NCBI GenBank assembly: GCA_029339195.1
Contig: JAPTJF010000128.1
Location: 1 to 64,000 of the forward strand
Source of the DNA: Micractinium sp. NFX-FRZ
Taxonomy: Eukaryota > Chlorophyta > Trebouxiophyceae > Chlorellales > Chlorellaceae
DNA length: 64,000 bases
Direction: 5' to 3'
Below are positions 23,341 to 34,551 of the stretch, piece after piece. The notes beneath the pieces were generated by a model. The model ran no database searches and was not told the DNA's origin. It was given only the letters and a program-made list of their open reading frames with translations. The stretch's first letter is position 1; each line of letters starts with the position of its first letter. The position numbers and the translations under genes were made by a program.

Positions 23341-26300
23341 CTAAATTCTTTTAAAACGTTGCACTGCATTTCCCTCGGTGTCTGCGACCCATATCTCTCG
23401 AGACCCGTCTCTCGAGCATGCTATTGCCCTGGGTTGACTGAACTCCCCAGGCTTGTCTCCCTTTATTCCCCACGCACTAAGGAACTGCCCTGTCGAGGAG
23501 AACACGACAACTCTATTGTTTGACCCGTAATCGGGCACCAACACATCGCCATCCTCGGTCACACACAAAGCTCCTGGGGAGGATAGCCGGGCAGGCCCCA
23601 CAACCGGGAACTGGCCCATGAAGTCACCATTGCTTGCCCTAAGCATCACCACTCTGCGGTTCAGAGTGTCAGAGACCTGCATGGTGGACATCAACATGGT
23701 GGACGCAATGTGCACAGTCGTTTGCATGGTGCCACGTCAACAGCCTCGGAATGGGCACCATGGCAGGCTTGAAATACGGAGCAAATGGGGGCCATGCATG
23801 TCCGAAGGCACCCCACAACCAGTGCTCACATAGAGAATGTCAGCATCCAGGGACAGAGCGCATCCATTTGGCCAATTCAGGTTGTTTGGACCCGAACCGA
23901 AGGAGCCCCATGGTTTCAGTAGTCGGAGGCCGTTCAGACTGAAGACGCTGATTTGGTGGCTTTCCCGATCGGCAACCTGCATGGCGGACAAGGGCAGAGC
24001 GAGCAGCGCAACCGGGCTCTTGTGAGCACGGCGCAAGTTCGTTGTTTTAACAAAGCCGAGGCCCCATGCACGTTTGGGGAATTCGGTGGAGGGTACTGTT
24101 GCAGCTGCGCAGGCTGCCCAACTGCATCACGTGCTCAGGGGGGCGGCGGGGGCAGAATCAGGCATGCTTGCTTGCTTGTTGCGGCTTGCATGTGCTTTTG
24201 CAATGGCAATTGCGACGCATGCCCCACTATCGCCTATTGCAACCGAGCCTGGCCCACTCACATAAATTGTACGCGTGGTGCCCCTGATGTCCATCCCCAT
24301 GGGCGCAACAAGCGGGCCATCCCGGGACCCATCCGCCCATTGCACGAGGTGTGCACCAGAGGAGGTGTTGAACACCGAAATGCGGTTGTTGCCTGCTCAT
24401 AGAAGGGGCGCCACATGTGGCGGGAGATGCCATTGGTCAAAGGACATGGCGGCGCTGTGACATATGGCTGCCATGGTTTGACGGTGGTTGGAGCACCCCC
24501 TGCCCCGCAAACCCCAGGTCCTTCACACATACCGGGTGCATGGCTCTACATAACCTGTGCAATCCAGCTACTCCTGGGCTGCACACGACGAGGCGGCAAT
24601 ACGCCACCATCACCAACACTCGGCTTCCCAAGTGTCTGCTCCCCAGGTCAGCTCACCAATTAGTAGCCAAACAATATCACTCATCTTGCTATCCCATGCT
24701 TGCATGCCAGCTCACCGTCATCAGCGACGTACATCTTGTCTTCAGAAAAGGCCATGCCAGTTGGCACGGCCAGCTGGCCGGGGCGGTTGCCGTTGGAGCC
24801 ATACGACATCACAAAGGTGCCATCCGGCTTGAAACGCTACAGGGCATGAATGACGAGGCGGGTCGGTGTTTCTCTGTTTCAAGGGCCTAGGTGGTCACAG
24901 CACTGCCGGCAAGGCAGGGCGCACTTTGAATTGCCCCTGCCAAGAAGCTTGCCCGCCAGCTGCATACCGACGTCCCCTACAACACAAGAGCTGGCCGCCC
25001 TGCATGCCTTCTGCCCAGCTGCCAGGCCTACCTGGACACGGCCAAAGGTGTTGGTCACAAATACGTTCCCCGTGTGATTGTCGTACGCGATGCCAAACGG
25101 AAGGTACACGCCTCGCTCTTCCCACCCAAACCCCCACTGATTCACATACTGCACATCGGGGGCGAGGTGGCAGTCAGAGGCATACAATAGGGTGTGCAGT
25201 GCGAGGGAGGTGGGAAGGTGCAACTGGTGGTGGCTAACGTAAATCCCGCTCGGTGATGTGGGACAGGGAGGCTCCAGGGGGCGTTCTTCGTATGCATTCT
25301 GCCCACCGCACTCTTCGTATGCATTCTGCCCACCGAACTTGCACCCCGGATGCGCTGTCATCACCTACCTTGTACAGAACCGGCGGGGTTGGTGGGGGCG
25401 GATCTTGCCCACACTCAATCCCAACGTCTTCGGCGTGGATGCCTGCAGACACAGGGTCAGCAAGCAGTGGTGCATCATGGAGCATGCATGGCTGGGTGGC
25501 TAGGGAGCCAGCGCAACGATGTGGCCACTGCCCCGCTGCACATGCTTACAGTCGTGTGCGTCGGCGCCAATGCTGCTGCAGTCCTCCAAGGAGGTCTCAT
25601 TTCCATTGCAGACAACCTGCATGGATGCAGCCGGGCAAGCGGGCAGAAGGTGTGCGAACTGGCAGCTGCCCCGCAAGAGACATCTGCCCGTCTGCCTGCC
25701 TATGTGCCTGCATGGCCAGGCTCGGCGCTACCCAAGGCCGGGCCATGTTGTTTGCAGGAAGGCTTAGGAAAGTTGTTCGATCAAGCACTGACCTCATCTA
25801 AATGGATAGGTCCGCTGCCTTGCCCGAAGGCTGCCCTGCCCCTGACGACCCCATAAAGGCCCAACGAGGCCTGCCGGCACACAACCGTGGCCACCTCGTT
25901 GCGCATGCCATCGTCACTGCAACAGGTGCAGGAGCACAGGGGGCGTGAGACGGTCCGGGTCACCTGCTTGGGGCATGCTCATCCCGGCAGTAGAAGTGGC
26001 AGTGGCGGCAGCAGCCCCAACAGCAGCAGCACCAGCAGGCATGGAGCGGAAGCGGCGGCAGCAGCTGCAATGACGGCAGCAACAACAACAGGTGCAGGCA
26101 AGGAGAAGGTACTACAGGCGCCCGCTGGAAGGGAAGAAAAGCCCCTCTGCCTGTAGCTTACCATACTGTGCCCCTGCTCCATGAGCCCGGCATGAGAAAT
26201 GGGAGGCATGGATCGGTGGCAATTAGTTTGCAGCAGAGGGGGCAACAGAGGTAGCCTAAATGGGTTACACAACTGCACCACGCTGGGCTTGACATGCCGG

Positions 26301-29300
26301 CACCATGCCCAATGAACTGATTAGCACACCCCAAGATTTGTCCAGGGGTATGCTAGCTTGGTTTTCGCTGTGGCTTGGACAGCAGGCTCAGCCGGGAGCT
26401 CACCATACGTCATCGCGCAACACCTCCAGGCGCCCAGCGGTGGCATTAGGGCCTCCCACGAGCCGCACCGTCTCTGCAGGCAGTGCACAGAGGGCGCAGC
26501 ATGGGCGGCATGAGACGCTTTACCTGGAATGCTATCCTGGGATAGTATCACCCCTGCACCACCTCCCTAATTTCCCTGCCTGCCTGCGTGTCTGCCCATC
26601 CCGCCAGCCTTGTTGCATGCCTGTGCATCTGCCGCTCTGAAAATCATGTTGCATGCTTGTGTGCTGCCCACCATCCCATCTGGCCTTGGTGGCGGAGACC
26701 TGCACAGACATGTCCTCCCATCCGGCCTCCACCATGCACCCCACTGCCAGCCTGGCCCACGCCGCCCACTACCCCGGCCATCCCAACCGCCCACCCAGGC
26801 CCTTACTTGATAGGAATGGAGTGGTGCTGCACCGTATGCCGGCGTCGTCCGCATGATTGCACCCCTCCGGCTTGCTGGAGGGGCACTCTAGCAGCATGGC
26901 TTCGCTGCCGTTGCACGCCACATCAGCAGCGTGGATGGGGTCTGTGGCGCTGCCTGCGCCAAACACATCAGCGCCGACCACCTCTGCGAATGATCCCAGC
27001 CCCAGCTCCTTGCAGGCAACCATGGCATCCACCGGGTCGAGGCTGCGGCTGCACACTGTGCCCCACACACCCTGTCGCCGCACCTCCAGCCGGCCCGACT
27101 GGTTGGTAGGTCCCCCCACCAGCCGGGTGGTGGCTGCAGACAAAGCAGCGGGGCAGAGGCAGTTAAGAGGGTGGCGCTAGTAAGGGGCGTGAGCAGAGCA
27201 CAACTGGCCCGCAGCAGCGGTGGGAGAGCCATGCATGCAGGCCGAAGAGCGTTGTTGACAGCATGCAAGACGAGGGTCACTCTGGGCAGCAGGCCTCACC
27301 TTCGAGTGGCACGCCGCATGCAATGCCCAAGTCCTCTGCGTGATCGCCTGCATGAGGAAGGGGCGTGCTGGCAAGACTGCTGGTACACCGCGGCGCCCTT
27401 GGCACAGTAGGTCAGCCCGGGAGAGTCACCGCTGCGCTTTGCTCACACCAGTCGGGCAGCGACAACCACGTATGCCCCCGTGCCGACCTTCACCAACACT
27501 CGGCAGCCGTATTCATGCCCCCCTCGACTCGTGTGTCCTAGGCGGCTGCCCCTCCCCCACGGCCCTCACAGTTGTGGATTCCGTAGCCTGGGAAGCTGCA
27601 GTCCTCCAGCTTTGCTTCCGACCCGCTGCACATCAGGTTGTCCATCCTACGCCGAGGGCGCAGGGGGCGATGCAGGCAGTGTGTGTGAGTGGTCAGAGGG
27701 TCGGGTGGAAGAATCTAGCACCCTTGTGCTGCCGTTGGCACAGCCAGGCTTGCATGCACTGCCTGTCTGACAGGGTGTGGGTTGCCTCCGTTTTGCCTCG
27801 AGCCCTCCTGCAAGCCCCCGCTCATGGTCGCCTGTTTCAAGTGCAAGCTCAGGCCCTACTCACCAGATGGGCGTACCCTCAATGCCGGGCGGGTAAAAGC
27901 CCCCAACCAGGCTGCGCACGCGCTGCCCCGGCTGCAGTGTGTACCCCAGCTGGTTGCACACCACGCGAGCAAGGGCGTCGTTGCCGCCATCGTCGCACAC
28001 AGTGCCCCCTGCGCAAATGGCAGGGCGTGGGAGGCAGCGCATGGGACGGGTCAGGGAGTGCAGGCACCAGCGGACAGGCAACTTGAAGCAAGGCAACACA
28101 TGGGATGGAGGATCAAGACAGGTTGCAGCATGGCAGCTGCAGAGCGCGAGACAAAAAGGTCGTCATGCACCTGTTGACAAGAAGCGTGCCAGCCATGGAC
28201 CCATAGGGATGCATCGACTCACATACTCCCTTGTTCAGCACCTCCAGCCTCCCCTGCCGGGAGTCCAGCCTGCCCTCTGTGTCCCGCAGCCGCACCGTGA
28301 CTGCGGAAGGGCGGGCACTCATAAGCACTCAACACATGGCGGAGGAAGGGCAGCTGATGCAGGAACAGCACGGGCCAGGCAGCAGAGGCAGATGGGTCCC
28401 AAGTCGGCCGCACCTGGCGCATGCACATGCGCAATTCTCTGCACTGCCACAGGATCTCAGGGGCACGGGGGAACGGTGCAACCGGGCGCCATTTATGACC
28501 GCCCATGTGGCAAGCGATGCCATGACTGATTCATTGGCAACTGCACACCGCCCTGGGCAGCACCCACCAACTTGCGGCAGCAGGTCCTCCTCTCCCACTT
28601 CTCCCAAGCATGAAATGCCCACGTCCTCGGCGTGGCTGCACCCTGCGCTCACTCCCCAGCCGGCGCTGCAAAGCAGGAGGGAAGCGGGGCAGCAGCGCAC
28701 ACGGGCGGCAGTGTGAGAAGGCACAGGGGGAGTTGAGAGGGGGACGCTGCCAGCCAGGACTCCCTCAAACCCCACAGCCCAGCCGCCCCACTCACTGCTC
28801 GCACTCCTCCAGCCTGAACTCTGTGCCCGTGCAGTTGACCCGGGACAGCCAGATGGTGCCGTTTCCCGGGCCAAAGGGCGCATTCTTGGCCACGGTGCCA
28901 GCGGAGCCGAGGCCCAGCTGGTCGCACACAACTGCTGCCGCCCTGTCTGTCATCTGGTCGTCACACACGGTGCCCCCTGTATTCAGAGGGGAGGGAGGGG
29001 AGGGCAGGAGGAGCTTTTAAGGGCGGGCAGGCCTGGCGGGCGCAGCAGGCGGCGCAGCGGGCAACCGAGCACGGCAAGCAGTGCAGGGCTGCCCAGCGCA
29101 GCATGCTGGGGGAGGCAGGCGGCCGCGGCAGCACCTAGGCAGCGCAGCCACTCCTGTGCAGCGCGCTGGGCTGGTACGCAGCAACAAGGCAGGTGCCACT
29201 CACATCTGCCTGAATGAAACACCTCGAGCCGCCCGCTGCGCAGGTTGTTGGCGTCGTTCACCAGGCGCACCCTCTCTGCAGTCGGAAAGTTGCAAAAGCA

Positions 29301-29611
29301 TTAGAATGGATGCTTGGATGCAGGTTATTGACGTCGCTGACGAGGCACACTGTCTCTGCAGTGCAATTGTTTCTCAATGTATGAAGGACTCAAATGCCAC
29401 TTCTTGATTGCAGGTGCAGGTCGCGGGGGGACCCGAGGTCGGTAGGGGCATGGCGGGTGGAGAGGGGAGGGGTGGAGAGCGCCCCGTTGGGCAAGGGCGA
29501 GCGCAGCAGGATGGGCAGCCAAACAGCAGGGCAGCAGCAGGTTATTATCGCCGCAGCATGATGGCAGGCAACAATTGTGGAAGCGCTGGCAGACTGGCCG
29601 TCATGAAACTG

Positions 29612-29651
<40 letters not shown>

Positions 29652-30509
29652 AAGACAGAAGCCTGCAGACTTACCATCTGGCAGCGCGTCCCCACACTCG
29701 ATCGCCACGTCCTCAGCGTGTGTGCACCAGGCAGCGCCGCGTGAGGGGCACAGCTGTATGCCCGCCTCCTCCCCGGTGCACTCGACATTGCTCAGCGCCA
29801 CGGGGTCCGTGCCCTGCCCAAACGGGGTACCCCGGTACACAATGCCAGACGTGCCCAGCCCCAGCTGGCGGCAGGCCACCGTGGCATCGATGGAGTCGAA
29901 TGAGCGGGCGCACACGGTGCCCTGCAGAGGCAAGGGGAGGTAGGCAAAGAAAGGAGAAGGCAACAAGCCTGATGGCGGATTGGGGGAGGAGCAGGAGTAG
30001 ATGGGGCCCCGTAGGGACAAGGGAGAGCTGGGGAAGACACACGCCCTTAGCCGTGGTTTGGGGTGCACATGCACATGAGGCATGGTACGAGCGACACTGT
30101 GCGGCAATGGGGTGGGCACCAAGGCAGCGAGGTAGTCGAGGCTGGTAGTGGGTGTGTTAATGGGAGGCCAGGCAGGCAGGCAGGCAAGAAGTGCATGCAG
30201 GCGACGCGGTGGACAAGCAGGCGGGCGGGAAGCAGGATGGTGGACAATCCGAGGGGGCGGGATTGTTTAGAGCAGGTAGGGCAAATTATCTCATGATAAG
30301 CAAGCAGACTTGCCCATGTGCCGGTGACATTGTTGACAAGAACCTCCAAACGCCCCTCCTGCCCCGTGGACACGTTGTTGCCAGTCATCAGGCGCACAGT
30401 GCCTGCATGGTGGGAGCATACAATGAGGGGCCATGGTGATTGGGAGCCTCGGCTGCACAGGTTGCACAGGCACGGGCACAGGCACAGCAGCAGCGTGCCG
30501 TACAGCAGT

Positions 30510-30543
<34 letters not shown>

Positions 30544-33500
30544 GCAGCAGCTGAAAGCACAGCAGCAGTGTGCCGACAGCTTTTGAGCTCACCATTGCCG
30601 AGAGGAACGACCGGCCGTGCCTGCACGCCCTCGCCCTCCCGTGGCATCACTTCCGCAGGCATGAGCATCCACTGCAGAGCGGCGGCGGCGACAAGGGGGG
30701 CGGGCTGTCGTGAGACGAGATGCGTGCGGCGAGTACTAGAGACAGCTGTGCTGCGCATGAGGCTCGGCAGAGGAAGGCAAGCCGGCCTCCTGGCAGGAAT
30801 CTTGCAGCCTGAACCACATTCGGCAAGCAGCACATATGGCAACCATGACAGGTGGCAGCATGACACGTGGCAGCAGCACATTTACCGTGTACATCCAGCA
30901 GGCGCCGTAAGACTCCCGGACCGTCAGCCCCGTCATCTCAATCAAGCCAAACCCGTTGTCCCCCCAGCTCTCCCTGCAGGAGGTGGAAGAAAGCACAGCA
31001 GCAGGCAGGTCTGCCTAGCAAGTAGCTGAGCAGCAGGAATGGACGGCAGCAGGGCAGGGCAGCGGGCAGAAGTATCGCGTGTATCATGGATCTGCTGGCA
31101 CCTGCGAGTGCTGCCCCCTAGCTGCAGCCTGCTGACCGGTGTGCAGCCTCCAGCCTTGCTGCAAGCACAGGGATGTGATTGCAGCTCCCGCCCTGCCATG
31201 TTGTGCCGTGCTGCGCTACGCATGCTGTGCTGTGCCGTGACATGCTATGCCAGCACCCCGACCTGCTGCGCCCGCTGTGCGCCCGGCGGCAGCTGCTGCT
31301 GGCCCCCTCACTCACCCCCACGAATTCTTCACGATCCTGCAAAGGCACATGGGGGGCAGGCAGGCAGGCCGGCAGATGCTGCTCAGCAAGCTCACAGCGG
31401 GCACACCACTGCCGTGCTCTGTGCTGTGCTGCCTGCTCTGCACCACGTGGCTTCTGCCTGCAGCCACTCGCCATTCCCTAGCCTCACCACAAGCCATCGT
31501 CCCCGCCCCGCCAGCGCACTCATGAATAGCACTGCTCTGCGCAGCACAGGCCGCCCCAAGCAGGCGCCTCTCACCAGAAGGGCGGCTGGGCTGTCATGTT
31601 GAAGCCCACGACGAGCACGGCATGATTGAGCTTCGCCTCTGCCTGGGCGGTGCTCGGCCTGCCTGGCGGGTACACCCCGCAATCTTGTGCCCGCCACAGG
31701 CCGCCGCCGTAGAAGAGGAAGTCTTCTGGCGCGTGGATGGACACCACCACAGGCTGCACCAGCACGGCCTGCAGAAGACGGAGAAGACGACGCCTTTGGG
31801 CGTGGGTTGAAGAAAGCAGCGGAGGTGTGGGGCCCCTATTGGCACAACGCCAACAGCGCCTGCGCAGCAGCGGGATAGTACGAGAGGAGGGAGGGGGCAG
31901 GCGGGCTGCTTGAGGGCCTGGTTGAGAAGCGCCCAGTGCAATGCATGTTGCTGCTGGCTTCAGAGTGGGGCGGCGCAGTGGGGCGGCAGAGGGATGGGAG
32001 AGGCCGAAGGGATCATCACAAAGGAGGGCAGTGGAGGCATGTGAGAGGCCCAAACGGATGCCCGGACCAGCTTTCACTGCCGCACCCTTGCACTTCGTTC
32101 AGCGTGTGCGTCCCGTACCCTCTGGGCCCACCCTCAAACACACCCCGCCCTGCGCCACCAACCACCACCATCCACGCGCCCACACCACCCACCTCGCGCA
32201 GCGCCACCGCTGACCAGGGCCGCACCAGGCCAAACCCGCCATCCGCTACTTCGTATTTGTCAGTGCCGCTGACGCCCTCCAGGCGACTAGTGTCGCAGGA
32301 GGGCTTGGTGAAGCGATCAGATGCGTTGGCGAACGGGTAGTTGGCTTCGGTTGTGATGAAGCCAAGACCCCTGCAGCAGGGGCAACGGGGTGGGGGCAGG
32401 GATACGTTGGCAGCATGGGTGGAGTGGTGGGGGAGGGTGACTGGCATTTGGTGCCGGTTGCAATGAATCAACGGCCCTGCCACCTGCGGCAAGGTGGAGG
32501 CAAGTGCAAGTGGGCAGCATTGGGGGAGGCCTGGCCTCAAATGTGGTGGACCCCAGCCCCTGCAACAGGGGGACAGGTGCGATGGCGGCATGGGGTAGAG
32601 GGGTTGTGGGCGGCCCCACACAAGAAGTGGGAATGAGTGTTGTGGGCACGCTGGCAGGTGGCAAGAGACTGATGCGTCTAATGTGCATGGTGTGCGGCTT
32701 ACACCATACAGCTAGCCCCAGCACCCCCCGCCCGCCCCTCCAGCGCTGCACCGCCCGCCCCCACCTCCAGCGCTGCACCAACCGCCCCCACCTCCAGCGC
32801 TGCACCAACCGCCAGCCCCGCCAGCGCTGCAATAACCGCCCGCCCCGCCAGCGCTGCTCCGCGCGCCCCCGCACCTCCAGCGCTGCACCAACCGCCCGCC
32901 CCGCCCTCCAGCGCTGCACCCCCCGCCCGCCCCGCCAGCACTGCAAAGACAGCCTGTCCCGCCAGCGCTGCTCCGCGCGCCCGCGCCACCAGCGCTTGCC
33001 AGCTGCCGCACCTGCTAGCGTAGAGGAACGAGTCAAAGAGGTACCCGCCGGAGCAGCCCTGGCTCTGGAACCCGGCGCCGTCCGTCGCGCAATCCAGCAG
33101 CTGCTGCTCTGAGAGGTCCAGCGGGGTGGAGGAGTTGGCGACGGCACCGGTTGAGATGAGCACCTTTGACTCAACAGCGGCCACGGCGGCAAACGCCCAG
33201 CAGCCCTCGCACTGCAAGGCAGCGCGCACACGAGTCAGTGTGTTTGAGGGCCACGCGGGGGCGGGATACGCAGAGTGGGTCCCACCACTTGTGGTGCAGA
33301 TGTGCACCCATGCAGTTGCGCCGCCAATGTGCCTCCTAAAGCCCAGCTGCTCAGCGGACGCACCTTCCCTTGGTCCTTGGCACTTGTGACCTTGCCAACA
33401 GCCCGCCAGTCCCACACCCTGACCCCTGTGGGCCGGGGTGGCAGCAGCTCGGCATCCGCGCCGTCATAGTCTGGCGGCGGGGTGAAGCCAGACCTCACGG

Positions 33501-34551
33501 CTCCCGGCGGCCGGTCCAGCTGGCCGTTGAACTGCCCCCAGCTGAGCTTCTGCACGTCGCTCACGTTCTTAGCGACTCGCTGCAGTGCGGGGTAAGAAGG
33601 ACGGGTGGGGGGCTCACTCAACATGCTATGCACCATATCAACCACAAACTGCATGCATCTGAGGCTCTTCCTGACACGTGTGTTAGCACGCGGGTCTCTG
33701 CCCTTGTGGAGGACAGGTGTCATCGTGTTTGAGAGCTGAGCAGCGCCATTGAAGGCAGATTGCATGGCAGACAGCCCGGGGAGGCAGGCGTGAGAAGTTG
33801 CCACCAGCCACCCTCGCCGCCCCCCTGCAGTGCCCCTACAGCCGGGGACAGTTTTCCCACGCACCCGAAAGTTGATTCGAAAGTTTGAGAAGGCCACTTG
33901 CTCCTGCAGGCAGCAGCGGGGAGTGCCAGCCAATGCGTGCATTATGTCAGTCATGCATGTGTGAGTAGCCCACTCCCCGTGCCCCTCTGGTGGTGCGGCA
34001 AATGCTGCATGGCGAGCTGGCCAGGCTGCCGGAGCACGCTTGCTGCAGTTCTGAATGACATGACGAAACGCATTGAAATGAGTGCAGCCTTGCACCGCGC
34101 CCCCTCCGCTTACAGCTCGTGGCACGAGGTATCTCTTCTTGTGGTGCGCTTTCCACTGCGGCCAAATCGCTCGCAGCGTGGGATCCTGCATCCAGGCATG
34201 GCATGTGGATCACGAGTCATAGGTGGCACCCTTTTCCACCGCACGCGCGCAACGCCTGCCTGCAAGCTGCCCGCTGGGTGCTGCAGCCAGCACCCAGCGC
34301 CTCACCGGCACATTTACAAACGCGGCTTGCACGCCGCCGCTGCTGCCGCTGCTGGAGCCAGGGCCCAGGCTGAGGAGCTGCTGCAGGGCTTGCGTTGCCT
34401 GCTGCTTGGATTTCAGGGAACCGAAGGGGTCCAGCCGCCGGCCGACAGCGGGCCGCGCCGCCGCAGCTGCAGCGCTTTGCACCGCGCACGCCGCGGCCAA
34501 CAGCAGCAGCACTGCCAATAAGCGTGCCATCCGTGCCAACACGTTTGCCAT
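23341..34551 (-). CDS. Secreted papain-type peptidase fused to five SRCR domains and an NHL propeller
   Basis: Thirty exons join in one frame into 1297 residues. Exons from the start: 34551-34306, 34185-34114, 33903-33865, 33579-33364, 33211-33012, 32370-32193, 31768-31575, 31336-31316, 30973-30886, 30671-30593, 30402-30314, 29921-29675, 29275-29204, 28976-28796, 28665-28568, 28300-28223, 28008-27864, 27646-27570, 27347-27300, 27133-26807, 26473-26404, 26173-26162, 25916-25793, 25616-25550, 25442-25369, 25148-25032, 24836-24716, 24392-24262, 23976-23830, 23676-23341. A signal peptide (MANVLARMARLLAVLLLLAA) and short propeptide precede a C1A peptidase with an intact site: Gln189, Cys195 (CEGCWAF), His366 (LNHAV), Asn386 (IVKNSWG). 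SRCR domains lie near 445-551, 557-665, 674-785, 790-890 and 899-1003, with WGTVC, VVCxQLG and HAEDVGI motifs. NHL repeats fill 1015-1297 (YVSDTLNRRV, IWVADTEGNAVQRF). SRCR and NHL modules bind ligands, so a surface-targeted protease is inferred. Confidence 0.86.
25286..25335. repeat. Two-copy 23-bp tandem repeat in an intron
   Basis: Two identical 23-bp copies (25286-25308 and 25313-25335, beginning CTTCGTATGCATTCTGCCC) lie 27 bp apart in the intron that separates the last SRCR exon from the first NHL exon of the peptidase gene. Confidence 0.9.
29321..29361 (-). repeat. Decayed copy of SRCR exon start inside an intron
   Basis: This 41-bp stretch repeats, with a few substitutions, the acceptor and first codons of SRCR exon 13 (plus-strand 29241-29281). 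It keeps the acceptor-like CTGCAG but has lost the rest of the exon. It looks like a local tandem duplication that left an extra, unused acceptor upstream of the real one. Confidence 0.75.
29613..29651. repeat. (CA)n microsatellite in intron
   Basis: About 19 CA units lie in the intron just upstream (in gene direction) of the donor-side exon of the first SRCR domain. Confidence 0.95.
30503..30551. repeat. (CAG)n-type trinucleotide repeat in intron
   Basis: An almost pure run of CAG/GCA triplets lies in the intron between exons 10 and 11 of the peptidase gene. Since it is intronic it does not add a polyglutamine or polyalanine tract to the protein. Confidence 0.9.
32733..33000. repeat. GC-rich minisatellite in intron 5 of the peptidase gene
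   Basis: About ten imperfect copies of a roughly 22-28 bp unit containing CAGCGCTGCACCAACCGCCC fill most of this stretch. It produces long open frames on both strands (Gly/Ala/Trp-Cys-Ser repeats on the minus strand) that are not coding: the flanking exons 33211-33012 and 32370-32193 join perfectly across it. Confidence 0.88.

Noticed and set aside
32699..33415. Long minus-strand open frame with Gly/Ala/Trp-Cys-Ser repeats
   Set aside because: It is a translation of a GC-rich minisatellite inside intron 5 of the peptidase gene; the flanking exons join in frame without it.
23341..34551. Splitting the peptidase, SRCR and NHL parts into two or three genes
   Set aside because: No stop, start context or poly(A) motif was found at the borders, and the exon phases fit across every junction.
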